DNA from: Deltaproteobacteria bacterium
Lineage (GTDB): Bacteria > JAGRBM01 > JAHCIT01
Assembly: GCA_026129095.1 (NCBI GenBank)
Contig: JAHCIT010000006.1
Coordinates: 62,001-126,000 of the forward strand
Direction of reading: 5' to 3'
Length of the DNA stretch: 64,000 nt
The stretch's first letter is position 1; each line of letters starts with the position of its first letter. The notes beneath the pieces were generated by a model. That model ran no database searches and was not told the origin of the DNA. It saw only the letters and a list, made by a program, of their open reading frames with translations. The translations under genes and the position numbers were made by a program. Below, piece after piece: positions 52,870-60,709 of the stretch.

Positions 52870-53154
52870 GTGGCCGACAACTATCCGGAACTGATTGGCC
52901 GCCTTCATTCCGAACTGAAGCGGATCGGATGTATGAGCTGGCAAGCGGACTCGGGAGACTACACGGTCTATGAAGTTTGCCGGTCGCCTCAGGACGGTTG
53001 CGACACTCGTCTGAAGACTTACACTCAGGTCTTGGACGGTAACGTCGCGCCGTTGCTCGATGCTCTCGCCAAGATCCCCGACAGGTCCGGTCCTGCTGGA
53101 CTTGAGCAGGCGCTCGACGAAGCAGGGGGCTGGTATTGGCTTCCTCAGTTCTGA
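52870..53154 (+). CDS. Small protein of unknown function
   Basis: 94 aa from GTG 52870 with GGGGG ~10 bases upstream. Helical start (YPELIGRLHSELKRIGCMSW), a middle with Cys residues and VYEVCRSPQDGCDTRLKTY, then the same LDALAKIPDRSGPAGLEQALDEAGGWYWLPQF tail found truncated at 51262. No family recognised. The stop abuts the next gene's ATG. Confidence 0.6.
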   Translation: MADNYPELIGRLHSELKRIGCMSWQADSGDYTVYEVCRSPQDGCDTRLKTYTQVLDGNVAPLLDALAKIPDRSGPAGLEQALDEAGGWYWLPQF

Positions 53155-53439
53155 ATGTCCGGATTGAGTAATAATCTTATGCGTGAAGTTTCGGATAGCG
53201 GCGAACTTGAGCCCATCGTACGGTGGGTAACGCAGTTCGTTGCCGAACGGGAAATTACATTCGCTGAACTGGACGAGGTCGGCTGTCCGCCGGTAGCTGC
53301 ACTCGCCTATGTTTCATTTCTGATGACGGGTTCGATATCGATCCTACGGCAGGATCTGGACGACGAACAGGCTCTTGCGGCGGTGAGAGAAGTGGGGGGC
53401 GTCTACATTCGACGGACCTCTCGGCGATCGGCTGTTTAA
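53155..53439 (+). CDS. Small helical protein of unknown function
   Basis: 94 aa. The ATG at 53155 follows directly after the previous TGA (translational coupling); an ATG at 53179 is in frame. Helix-rich: LEPIVRWVTQFVAEREITFAELDEV, then ALAYVSFLMTGSISILRQDL. No signal peptide. No family recognised. Confidence 0.5.
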   Translation: MSGLSNNLMREVSDSGELEPIVRWVTQFVAEREITFAELDEVGCPPVAALAYVSFLMTGSISILRQDLDDEQALAAVREVGGVYIRRTSRRSAV

Positions 53440-53676
53440 ACTACAGGACGGTCCGCGAGAACCCCGTTTTGGCGAGGACCTGGAAACGACGCGGCGTTTC
53501 GGGAAAAGTGCGAGGGTTCGCCCGTAGAGGAATCTGCCGAAATCTTCACGGTGATCCTTTCGGACCCGGATGGTTACTCGCTCCCGCGCGGAGAATCATT
53601 TTCAGCGCTCGCTGAGGTCGGAGAAAGATTCTTTGTTGGAATGAAGGCAGCGGTCGCAACCGGCAGGCGGCACTAA
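53440..53676 (+). pseudogene. Probable C-terminal gene remnant
   Basis: A frame in phase from 53440 to TAA 53676 reads SPVEESAEIFTVILSDPDGYSLPRGESFSALAEVGERFF, with balanced codon use but no start codon. It looks like the tail of a lost gene. No homolog recognised. The 320 bases after it (53677-53999) hold nothing I can support. Confidence 0.4.
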
Positions 53677-53999
53677 ACCAGTTAATTTCGTTTGTCTCTG
53701 CCACCCGCCGAGCAAGGCGAAAAAATATTCGTTCCCTCAATATGCGTCAGAAATGTACGACGGGCCGTTCGCTTAATGGCTTGATTTTTGATGGGGGGGG
53801 GTATCGTCCCGATCTGACGAAAGTAATTCGGAGGATCGGGCATGCGTTCGCACAACCTGGTGGTCGCTGGCGATTGTGCCATTGGAGGCGAGGCTTTGGA
53901 TTGGCACTGACGGAGCTTCAAGCACCTGTCGGCGAGTAATAGACTAGAGGCGGCATCCGTTGGTTCAGGTGCCGGGGTTATGGCTGAGAGCGCCCCGTT

Positions 54000-55136
54000 T
54001 TAAGGCAGTTCCGGCTCGATAATAAAAGAAAGCGCTTCGTTCTTGACGTAGGCGGCATCGGCGCAAGCAAACAGTCCGGTCCAGGGCCGTCTGGTGACGA
54101 GTTTCCCATTGGTGCGGATCTCAAACCAATCGGCAAACGGCTGCCTGCGTCCGCCGATGTTTACGGCCAGAGGTTTCTTGACGGATGCGTTCATGGCAAT
54201 TCCGAGGGCGGTCCCTTTAGGAACTCTTTTCAGGTTCGCCAGTCGGTCAATATCCGCCCGGAAAATAACGTCCGCGTTCGGATCTGGAGCGAAGGCAAAA
54301 CGGACCCCGTTACGGACACGGATACTGCCAGTAACCCGGTAAAGTGTGGGGTTCTTAGGCTCAGCGCGTTCTTTCGATGGCCTCGCGGACGCATGAGGAA
54401 AAGACCCGGAAAGCGATTTCCGGATCAGGCGAGAGCCGAACTGGATCCCTGCGGGATCATCGAAAAGACCAAGTTCGACCGTAAGGGACGGAACGCCGAG
54501 AGCGGGGCCCAGATCTCCACCCAGCGTCCCCCTTAAGTCTGTCTGGATCACCGGACATCCGATGAACCGGGCGAGAGCAAGTGTATCCGGGTCATGGCTG
54601 CGAATGATGGACACGACCGGATGCTGTCCCTCGCAGGCGTGCAGGTCGATCACGAATTGGGGTTTTACTGAACGAAGATAGCCTCGTACTCGAACCACTG
54701 CCGGCGACTGGCTGTTCCAGATCCGGTTTGGGTCAGGGACACCCCGGGTACCTCGCCTCAGGTTCCAGGCGTTGAAGACCATGAGCAACAGCGGTCGCCT
54801 TTGATTGCCACCGGTCATCTTGGCCATGGCGTTTCGGATTGCTTCCCAGCCATTCCGTTCGTTTCCATGAAGTCCCACGGATACAAACAGAGGCCGTTCA
54901 TTGGTTGCGGTAAGATTTGGCGGCTGTACCCAGACCAGTAACGGCTGCTTTTTGCCACGACAGAACTTCCAGAGTTGCCTTGATGGGGTGGACCAGAACC
55001 GGGGTGGTGGTTCGGAGTAAATGACGAGCCCCGGAAAATGGCTCCACGGACCTTCCCGTGCCGGCACTGGAGTGGTGTTCCGCTTCACAGCATCAAACTT
55101 AGTTCCGGGTTCAAATGGCCACAAATGGCCTTCCAA
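54000..55136 (-). CDS. M14-family zinc carboxypeptidase (AspA/AstE-like)
   Basis: Up to 378 aa from TTG 55136; GTG codons at 55088 and 55067 are in frame and no ribosome site decides. The zinc site is GLHGNERNG (HxxE) with the third ligand His in FVIDLHACEG; NAWNLRRGTRG supplies substrate-binding Arg and VELGLFDD the catalytic Glu. The family hydrolyses amides of amino acids or peptides. A ~100-aa C-terminal beta domain follows. No signal peptide, so likely cytoplasmic. Confidence 0.8.
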   Translation of the reverse strand: MEGHLWPFEPGTKFDAVKRNTTPVPAREGPWSHFPGLVIYSEPPPRFWSTPSRQLWKFCRGKKQPLLVWVQPPNLTATNERPLFVSVGLHGNERNGWEAIRNAMAKMTGGNQRRPLLLMVFNAWNLRRGTRGVPDPNRIWNSQSPAVVRVRGYLRSVKPQFVIDLHACEGQHPVVSIIRSHDPDTLALARFIGCPVIQTDLRGTLGGDLGPALGVPSLTVELGLFDDPAGIQFGSRLIRKSLSGSFPHASARPSKERAEPKNPTLYRVTGSIRVRNGVRFAFAPDPNADVIFRADIDRLANLKRVPKGTALGIAMNASVKKPLAVNIGGRRQPFADWFEIRTNGKLVTRRPWTGLFACADAAYVKNEALSFIIEPELP

Positions 55137-55993
55137 CTGAAAAGGCCGACCACCTGGATGGCTGTATTCTGGCCACTTCGCAGGTCTGTCTCACGGGTCG
55201 CCCCCGGCGTCCCCGTTCGTCGCACGCGGTTAACCAGTGGCGGCGTCTCCGGTCCCATGAGTCCTTCATGTGCCGTGTAGCGGTGCTGTAGGCGCTGGTT
55301 CACGGACTGGCGTGGCGCACTAGGTGCATGGCCACCACGGAGGCGGTTTGAGGGAAGGCAGTGAGGTTCTCAAGTCGGTAACCGGTTGAACGTCGCCGGT
55401 CTGAGCCTGTCAACCTTCTGATTCATCAAGATCTGACGTATAAACCGGCTGGGTCGGCTCGCTGCATCGATGTTCCACTTCCGGTCCGGACCAGTGGAAC
55501 CTTAAAAGAACGCAAATGCACGAATTTAGCCTGAGCCCGCCACGACACAGCCAGCGAAACGGGGTAGGGCCACCTGTAATTCAGGGTAGGACCACCTGCT
55601 GAGCGAGGTAGGAGAGCCTGTACTTTGAGGTAGGACTGCCTGCGGAACAGGGTAGGGGTGCCTGAGCAAAAGGACGAACATGCACGAATCAGGTGTGCGT
55701 CAATGACTGGCCTCAATGAAGGAACCGTCAATATACCGTCGTTTTGAGGCCCGTACCCGCGCGGGTTTAACTTCTGGTCGCGTCATGGCTGAAGTTCCGG
55801 CGATTGTCGGATGTCACAGATAGACACCGATGCTCCCGGGATTATCCGCGACTATTGGTAGTTACATTTGGAGTCTGCCCGGATAATCGTCTGAAGCCCG
55901 GCGCAATCGCCTGCCTCGCCCGGTGCCGTATCTTTTTAGATAAAATAAATTGAACTAAAAAGAATGGCGTGATAAACGGTTAGTGGAGGTCAG
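55137..55993. other. Non-coding region holding the iteron array
   Basis: About 860 bases without a supported gene. It contains five 22-bp iterons (55564-55673), flanked by two imperfect copies of ATGCACGAAT-containing sequence (around 55508-55526 and 55673-55690). The final 70 bases are AT-rich and precede a strong ribosome site for the 55994 gene. Confidence 0.55.
55564..55673. repeat. Five direct 22-bp iterons
   Basis: Units start at 55564, 55586, 55608, 55630 and 55652, exactly 22 bases apart, each GTAGG-N4-CCTG-N9, usually ending AGG or GAG. The 9-base core is invariant in all five. A period of 22 is not a multiple of three, so this is not a protein repeat. Such spacing places binding sites on one face of the helix, as in plasmid Rep iterons or excisionase arm sites. 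Confidence 0.85.
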
Positions 55994-56476
55994 ATGACTA
56001 AACCGTTCCCCAAGCCGCCGGACACCATCGATAGCGAAGCCGCTGCCGAGCGTACTGGCATCTCGTACCCGCGTCTCATGCGGTTCCTGCGGAATGGATA
56101 CGTCAAGCCTCAGGGCTATACGGGGAAGCCCCGTTCACCCGCCTGGTGGACCGACGATGACATGCACAGGGCCGAGATCGCCGACATGCTGCTGGAACTG
56201 CGGGTGGACCCGGCGGATATCCCCGGCGTCATTAGCAAGTACTGGGGGTTCTGGTCGGCGGGGTATCTCCCGATGTGGGCGTACGAGATGCGTCACCCGA
56301 AAACGGGCAAGCCGTACATGGGCTACATCGCCGTCTATCACGAAGACGGAGCCCGGCTCACCGGTAAAGAAAAAACGATCGAAGCCAACGGCACGAAGGG
56401 CTACCAGATGCAAGTCTATGCATTGCCATATGAATGGTCCCGCAAGCTGGTACCCTTAAAGAAGAGACGGGGCTGA
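55994..56476 (+). CDS. DNA-binding protein (MerR/excisionase-like)
   Basis: 160 aa, with GGAGG 7 bases before ATG 55994. The N-terminal region SEAAAERTGISYPRLMRFLRNGYVKPQ, then WWTDDDMHRAEIADMLLE, is a MerR-type winged-helix pattern. The C-terminal ~80 residues (GYIAVYHEDGARLTGKE) are beta-rich and unassigned. It lies right after the iterons and before the second DNA-binding protein and the integrase, so it is a good candidate for iteron binding or excision control. Confidence 0.65.
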   Translation: MTKPFPKPPDTIDSEAAAERTGISYPRLMRFLRNGYVKPQGYTGKPRSPAWWTDDDMHRAEIADMLLELRVDPADIPGVISKYWGFWSAGYLPMWAYEMRHPKTGKPYMGYIAVYHEDGARLTGKEKTIEANGTKGYQMQVYALPYEWSRKLVPLKKRRG

Positions 56477-56477
56477 A

Positions 56478-56849
56478 ATGAATCCGGGCACACTGACGCT
56501 GGCCGATCTCCTGCAATCCCCGGAACGGATTGCGGACCTGCCGGTTGAATCGGTGCCGTCCTTTCTGGCTCAGCTGACCACGCTGCAATCCGGTCTGTAT
56601 GCGAGGCTGCTGCTGCACCCGGCAAGACCACCGGTAGAGGCCGAGACGAATGAAGACGACCGGTGGCTGACTGCCGAAGAGGCGGCTCCGCTCCTCGGCG
56701 TGACGCCCCGGTGGCTCTATACTCGCTGGAGGCAGCTCCCGTTTTCCAGAAAGCTTTCCCACAAGGTGCTGCGCTTTTCGGAGAAGGGCATTCGCCGGTA
56801 TCTGGCGGGAAAGGCCGGGAGACCGGTCGCTGTTGAGGTGAACCGGTGA
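56478..56849 (+). CDS. Helix-turn-helix protein (excisionase-like)
   Basis: 123 aa. The C-terminal half, WLTAEEAAPLLGVTPRWLYTRWRQLPFSRKLSHKVLRFSEKGIRRYL, is the HTH_17 excisionase pattern. The N-terminal 60 residues are helical. It starts one base after the previous stop and overlaps the integrase by four bases (GTGA), the classic xis-int arrangement. Confidence 0.75.
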   Translation: MNPGTLTLADLLQSPERIADLPVESVPSFLAQLTTLQSGLYARLLLHPARPPVEAETNEDDRWLTAEEAAPLLGVTPRWLYTRWRQLPFSRKLSHKVLRFSEKGIRRYLAGKAGRPVAVEVNR

Positions 56850-58621
56850 GCGAACGCGGGATGGGGTCGGTGTACCGCCGGGGTAAAATCTGGTGGATTA
56901 AGTATCACTTCCGGGGGAAACCGTTCCGGGAGTCGTCGAAGTCGCCTGTTCGTAATGACGCCGTGAAGCTGCTTCGCAAACGTCAGGCGGACATGGGCAG
57001 GGGCCGGTTTGCTGGGCCGGACCCGGAACGAACCGTTCTCGGCGATCTCGCCCGGATGATGATCGATGATTACGAGGTGAACGGGCGAAAGTCGTTGAAG
57101 CGCGCCAAACTGAGCCAGGCCCATTTACTCGATTTCTTCGGCAACGCCCGAATCATCGATATCACCCCGGACACGGTCAAGGCCTATATCGCGCACCGGC
57201 TGCGGGAGAAGGCGGCGCATCAGACCGTCAAGACCGAACTCGTTACTCTTAAGCGGATGTTCCGTCTGGGCGAACAGGTCGGCCGCGTTGATAAAATCCC
57301 ATATATCCCGACCATCAAGGTCGAAAATATCCGGCAGGGTTTCTTCAGCGACGCCGAATTTCGCGCGATCTGTTCAAACCTGTCCGACGACATTCAGCCG
57401 CTTGCGAAGTTCGCGTACCTGACCGGGTGGCGGCGCGGAGAAGTTCTGACGCTCACCTGGCGGCAGGTGGATTTCGACGCCGGGATTATCCGTCTCGAAC
57501 CCGGCACGACCAAGAACAAGGAAGGCCGGATATTTCCGTTCTCGGTGTTGCCCGAGCTTTGCGACCTCATGGTTGAGCAACGGCAGCGTACCGACGCGAT
57601 TGAGCATGAACTCGGCAGGATCATTCCTTGGGTGTTCCACCGTAGAGGGAAACCGGTCAAATATTTCTGCTCCGCATGGTATAACGCGGGCAAAAAGGCG
57701 GGGGTGCCGGGGAAGCTTTTCCATGATTTCCGCCGGACAGCCGTGCGCAGGATGGAGAGGGCCGGCGTTCCTCGAAGCGTCGCCATGAAGCTGATCGGTC
57801 ACAAGACCGAAAGTATTTACAGGCGATACGCGATTGTGGACGAGGGCGACCTGGCAGCCGGAGTGGAAAAACTGGCGGTGCTCAGGGAAAAAGAAGCCAA
57901 ACAGCCCCGCACGGTAGTGCCGATGGCCCCGGCGCGTCTGGCGGGGTCGGATCTGGGTTTGGGCACAATTTGGGCACAAAAGCCGGAAAAGATGAGGGAA
58001 AACCCGGCCCGCCGTGTCTGGAGTGACCGCGCACTCCGGCGATATTGTTCAGGGATTTATGGTGCCCCCGGACGGAATCGAACCGTCACGGCCGTGAAGC
58101 CAGCGGTTTTTGAGACCGCCCTGTCTACCAGTTCCAGCACGGGGGCATGGCGGGAAAAGACGCCGGTATGGAGCACGGCGCCGCACCCGGAGTCAACGAT
58201 AGCCGGCAACAATGGCGGGAGCCGCCATGTGTCAGGCCCGCTCTCGGGCGATATCGGCCGGGGTGGACGGCAAGGGCTCGGCTTTCGTGTACCACCAGGC
58301 CCACAGGATGAAGATCGCCTGGAATGGCAGGCGTGCCCAGCGCTGGAGAGGCTCGGGCTGGTTCATCCATTCCGGCAGGCCCTCAAGCTGGACATTGCTC
58401 GTCGCCATGTAGATATTGGCCGGGAACACGGCGACCAGCAGTGCGATGATTCCCCAGGCCGAGAGCTGCGAGTAGCGGGGGAACAGCACTCCGGCGCCGA
58501 GAACGATCTCCGCCACCCCGCTCAGATAGACCAGTTCCAGGTGCCAGGGCAGCCAGGGCGGCATGATCTGGACGTAGAACTGCGGCACGACGAAGTGCAT
58601 CACTCCCGCGAAGATGTATAG
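56846..58621 (+). CDS. int: Tyrosine integrase, open through attR
   Basis: GTG 56846, overlapping the excisionase-like gene. The N-terminal SAM-like DNA-binding domain precedes the catalytic domain with Arg in LTGWRRGEVLTLTW, Lys-bearing TKNKEGRIFPF, HDFRRTAVRRM (HxxR), LIGHKTESIYRRYA (His and Tyr). The domain ends near 57900. In the integrated state the frame has no stop until 58621, running antisense through the tRNA-Leu and into the DoxX gene, giving 591 codons. In the circular form the frame would cross attP and stop after 439 codons. Native catalytic residues are complete. Confidence 0.85.
   Translation: MSERGMGSVYRRGKIWWIKYHFRGKPFRESSKSPVRNDAVKLLRKRQADMGRGRFAGPDPERTVLGDLARMMIDDYEVNGRKSLKRAKLSQAHLLDFFGNARIIDITPDTVKAYIAHRLREKAAHQTVKTELVTLKRMFRLGEQVGRVDKIPYIPTIKVENIRQGFFSDAEFRAICSNLSDDIQPLAKFAYLTGWRRGEVLTLTWRQVDFDAGIIRLEPGTTKNKEGRIFPFSVLPELCDLMVEQRQRTDAIEHELGRIIPWVFHRRGKPVKYFCSAWYNAGKKAGVPGKLFHDFRRTAVRRMERAGVPRSVAMKLIGHKTESIYRRYAIVDEGDLAAGVEKLAVLREKEAKQPRTVVPMAPARLAGSDLGLGTIWAQKPEKMRENPARRVWSDRALRRYCSGIYGAPGRNRTVTAVKPAVFETALSTSSSTGAWREKTPVWSTAPHPESTIAGNNGGSRHVSGPLSGDIGRGGRQGLGFRVPPGPQDEDRLEWQACPALERLGLVHPFRQALKLDIARRHVDIGREHGDQQCDDSPGRELRVAGEQHSGAENDLRHPAQIDQFQVPGQPGRHDLDVELRHDEVHHSREDV
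58059..58114. repeat. Right attachment site (56-bp direct repeat)
   Basis: Identical to 29260-29315. It covers the tRNA-Leu CCA end, T-arm and variable arm up to the anticodon loop, and also lies inside the integrase frame, ending exactly at a codon boundary (GAG). Confidence 0.95.
58060..58146 (-). tRNA. tRNA-Leu(CAA)
   Basis: Minus strand. The 7-bp acceptor stem is GCCCCCG with CGGGGGC, an encoded CCA end lies at 58060-58062, and the discriminator is A. The anticodon stem GCGGT/ACCGC closes a loop CTCAAAA, giving anticodon CAA. A long variable arm typical of leucine tRNA is present, and the T-arm has TTCGATTCC. Intact at the right end of the element: the 3' part is supplied by attR. Confidence 0.93.
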
Positions 58622-58669
58622 CGCCCCCATGACGTACCGGAGCGGTGTCTTGAAACGGCTGATGTTCAT
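58232..58669 (-). CDS. DoxX-like membrane protein
   Basis: 145 aa with four membrane helices (YVMGALYIFAGVMHFV, LELVYLSGVAEIVLGAGVLF, AWGIIALLVAVFPANIYMAT, LPFQAIFILWAWWYT). The G-x-x-H-F and Glu in the second helix fit the DoxX/DoxD superfamily, which includes quinol-oxidase subunits and many proteins of unknown role. The integrase read-through frame runs antisense over most of this gene. First chromosomal gene past the element. Confidence 0.75.
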   Translation of the reverse strand: MNISRFKTPLRYVMGALYIFAGVMHFVVPQFYVQIMPPWLPWHLELVYLSGVAEIVLGAGVLFPRYSQLSAWGIIALLVAVFPANIYMATSNVQLEGLPEWMNQPEPLQRWARLPFQAIFILWAWWYTKAEPLPSTPADIARERA

Positions 58670-58772
58670 GGCAATCCCCCTGACTCCCCTGTGACAGCCG
58701 TATCATTGCCCGCCGTTCCGTTTCAGTCTAGGGATTTGGCGGACTGCCCTGACGACGAAAGGATGACCCGGG

Positions 58773-59615
58773 ATGAGTGAACTGGCCAAATGGTACCGCA
58801 CGTTCTGCCTTTACGGGGAACTGGCAGTGATGACGCCCGTCATGGGCGTCGGATCGGTACTGTTCGGCACGCTGGACAGGCTGGGGCTGAAACCCGAAGA
58901 CCCGCACTTTTTCGGCAACTACCCGACCTACGGCTACTGCAATACTAACTTCTGGGCAGCGAACACGACCCACGAATTCATGGGCAAGAGGCCCGAAAAG
59001 CGTTCTCCCTACATCATCATGGCCAATCACCGCTCGCACCTGGACGGCCCCGCCATGCTGCTGGAACTGAAACCCATCACGTTCCGGTTCCTCGTCAAGC
59101 AGGAACTGCTGTACGTGCCGTTCATGGGACAGGCGTTCTGGGCCCTGGGTTTCATCTTCGTGAAACGGGGCAACAAGGAGTCGGCTGCCCAGTCGGCGGC
59201 CGAGGTGATCCAGAGGATCAAGGGCGGGGAAAACATCGTCGTCTTCCCTGAAGGAACGCGCTCGCGCACCGGCAAGATGCTGCCGTTCAAGAAGGGCGGT
59301 TTTCTCATGGCGATAGAGGGCGGAGTACCGATCCTGCCGGTGGGGATAGCAGGCTCGTCGCAAATGTACGGCTACGGATTCAGGGTTCGCGCAAACCGCG
59401 GGCATATCGTCGTCAACTGCGGAGAACCGATCGACACCACCGGCTACACCATCGATCGCGTGGATGAGCTGGTCAGGAAGGTCCGGGACCGGATTCGGGA
59501 GCTGGAACTGGAAGCACATATCGCCTGGCAGTCCCGTGCGAGAGAGATGAAGCTCCCCGTCCCTGAAGATATCATCCAGCGGATGCCTGGCGATTTCGCA
59601 GCAGAATCGGCCTGA
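58773..59615 (+). CDS. plsC: 1-acyl-sn-glycerol-3-phosphate acyltransferase (PlsC family)
   Basis: 280 aa. Block I NHRSHLDGPAMLL (canonical His-x4-Asp), LVKQELLYVPFMGQAFWALG (block II), FPEGTRSRTGKMLPFKKGG (block III) and VPILPVGIAG (block IV) are all present. It acylates lysophosphatidic acid to phosphatidic acid at the inner membrane. N-terminal hydrophobic helix ELAVMTPVMGVGSVLFG. No ribosome site conflict; ATG 58773 preceded by GGATGA-like GA-rich sequence. Confidence 0.9.
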   Translation: MSELAKWYRTFCLYGELAVMTPVMGVGSVLFGTLDRLGLKPEDPHFFGNYPTYGYCNTNFWAANTTHEFMGKRPEKRSPYIIMANHRSHLDGPAMLLELKPITFRFLVKQELLYVPFMGQAFWALGFIFVKRGNKESAAQSAAEVIQRIKGGENIVVFPEGTRSRTGKMLPFKKGGFLMAIEGGVPILPVGIAGSSQMYGYGFRVRANRGHIVVNCGEPIDTTGYTIDRVDELVRKVRDRIRELELEAHIAWQSRAREMKLPVPEDIIQRMPGDFAAESA

Positions 59616-59783
59616 TTTTCCTGTTCGGAAACCGAACCGCTACCGAAGCGGACGATTGCCCCAAGTCACGGCTGGAAGCGGAAGAGCCCAAGCCAACTCT
59701 CTGATTTCATTTCGGTTTTTACCTTTTCCTCCTGGCATTGAAGCCAATCTGAAACCGGGCACCCAGTTTGCTCCTGTCAGGCC

Positions 59784-60674
59784 ATGCCTCCAGCACCCAC
59801 CACCGCTCGTGTGCTGCCGTTCCGCCAGAAAGGGCCAACGTCCGGGAATACAACAGATGACTCCGCACCTGATTTCGTCGAATGGCTAGAAACCCTGATC
59901 GAGCAACGAAAGGCGGCTAGGAAACCCGGCCAGAAAGCGGCCGGGCCATCCCGGCGACCCGCACAGCCGCCACCCACACCCAAACGCCCATCCATCCGGG
60001 AGTGGCCCGAAGACGACCGCCCCCGGGAACGGCTGCTCAGGTCCGGCCCGCAGGCGCTCAGCGACAGTGAACTGCTCGCAATCCTGATCCGGACCGGCGA
60101 TGCCGCAAGGGGACTGAATGCCGTGGAGCAGGCCCGAGAACTGCTCCAGAAGGCCGGCTCGCTCGCCCATCTGGCGCGACGGTCCCCGGCTGAACTGAAA
60201 ACCCTCGCCGGTCTCGGGCCGGCCAAAGCGGCGCAATTACTCGCGGCACTTGCCCTGGGCCCCCGGATCGACCGGTCGCACCTTGAGGACCGCCCGCAGG
60301 TGAGCGGCAGCGAGACTGCTTTCCGGATACTCCGGGAGCACTACGCCGACCCTGCCCTGGAGGAGGTCGTGACGCTTCTTCTGGACACCCGGAACCGGCT
60401 GATCCGTACCGTGCGGGCCGCCCGTGGTGGCACCAGCAGCGTCACCATTGAGCCGGCGGCTCTCTTCCGCGAGGCAATCCGCGAAGGGGCGGCGGCGATC
60501 GTGCTCTCCCACAACCACCCGTCAGGTGATCCCACGCCGTCAGCAGCCGACCGCCGGTTTACCAGCGACGCGCTGGCTGCCGGAAAAATGCTCTCTGTGC
60601 GTGTCCTGGACCACATCATCGTCGCAGGGCCCCGGTATTTCAGCTTTCTGGATGAAGGGATCATGGGCGGTTGA
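59784..60674 (+). CDS. radC: RadC/YicR-family JAB-domain protein
   Basis: 296 aa. A Pro/Arg-rich N-terminal extension of ~75 residues precedes the UPF0758 core: PRERLLRSGPQALSDSELLAILIRTG, helix-hairpin-helix LAGLGPAKAAQL, and the JAB metal site EGAAAIVLSHNHPSGDPTPSAAD (HxH-x-x-D). The family is linked to DNA repair or recombination by name; the real activity is unsettled. Start at ATG 59784. Confidence 0.9.
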   Translation: MPPAPTTARVLPFRQKGPTSGNTTDDSAPDFVEWLETLIEQRKAARKPGQKAAGPSRRPAQPPPTPKRPSIREWPEDDRPRERLLRSGPQALSDSELLAILIRTGDAARGLNAVEQARELLQKAGSLAHLARRSPAELKTLAGLGPAKAAQLLAALALGPRIDRSHLEDRPQVSGSETAFRILREHYADPALEEVVTLLLDTRNRLIRTVRAARGGTSSVTIEPAALFREAIREGAAAIVLSHNHPSGDPTPSAADRRFTSDALAAGKMLSVRVLDHIIVAGPRYFSFLDEGIMGG

Positions 60675-60709
60675 CCCAGTGCCCTCCGGGGGCTGACAAT
60701 GCATCCGGT

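Larger units (their letters stand above)
29260..58114. mobile_element. ~28.9-kb integrative element in tRNA-Leu(CAA)
   Basis: The element is bounded by a perfect 56-bp direct repeat (29260-29315 and 58059-58114) equal to the anticodon loop-to-CCA part of tRNA-Leu(CAA). A tyrosine integrase lies directly against the right repeat. Cargo includes a type I RM operon, a CHAT-protease operon and accessory genes, with 22-bp iterons and two small DNA-binding proteins next to the integrase. No conjugation genes, relaxase or phage structural genes are visible, so it is probably mobilised by other means or is a non-conjugative island. GC content varies strongly inside it. Confidence 0.9.

Noticed and set aside
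53742-53939. 65-codon plus-strand frame
   Set aside because: Contains a run of eight G bases and no conserved pattern; lies in a decayed stretch between two genes.
55085-55303. 72-codon minus-strand frame upstream of the M14 gene
   Set aside because: No ribosome site and no recognised family; it may extend the uncertain M14 start region but cannot be supported.
55564-55673. CRISPR array
   Set aside because: The conserved core is only 9 bases with 13 variable bases per 22-base unit, too short for repeat-spacer structure, and no cas genes are present.
57992-58621. The last ~200 residues of the integrase frame as a functional domain
   Set aside because: They translate the att core, the antisense of tRNA-Leu and the antisense of the DoxX gene, so they are not a selected protein domain.
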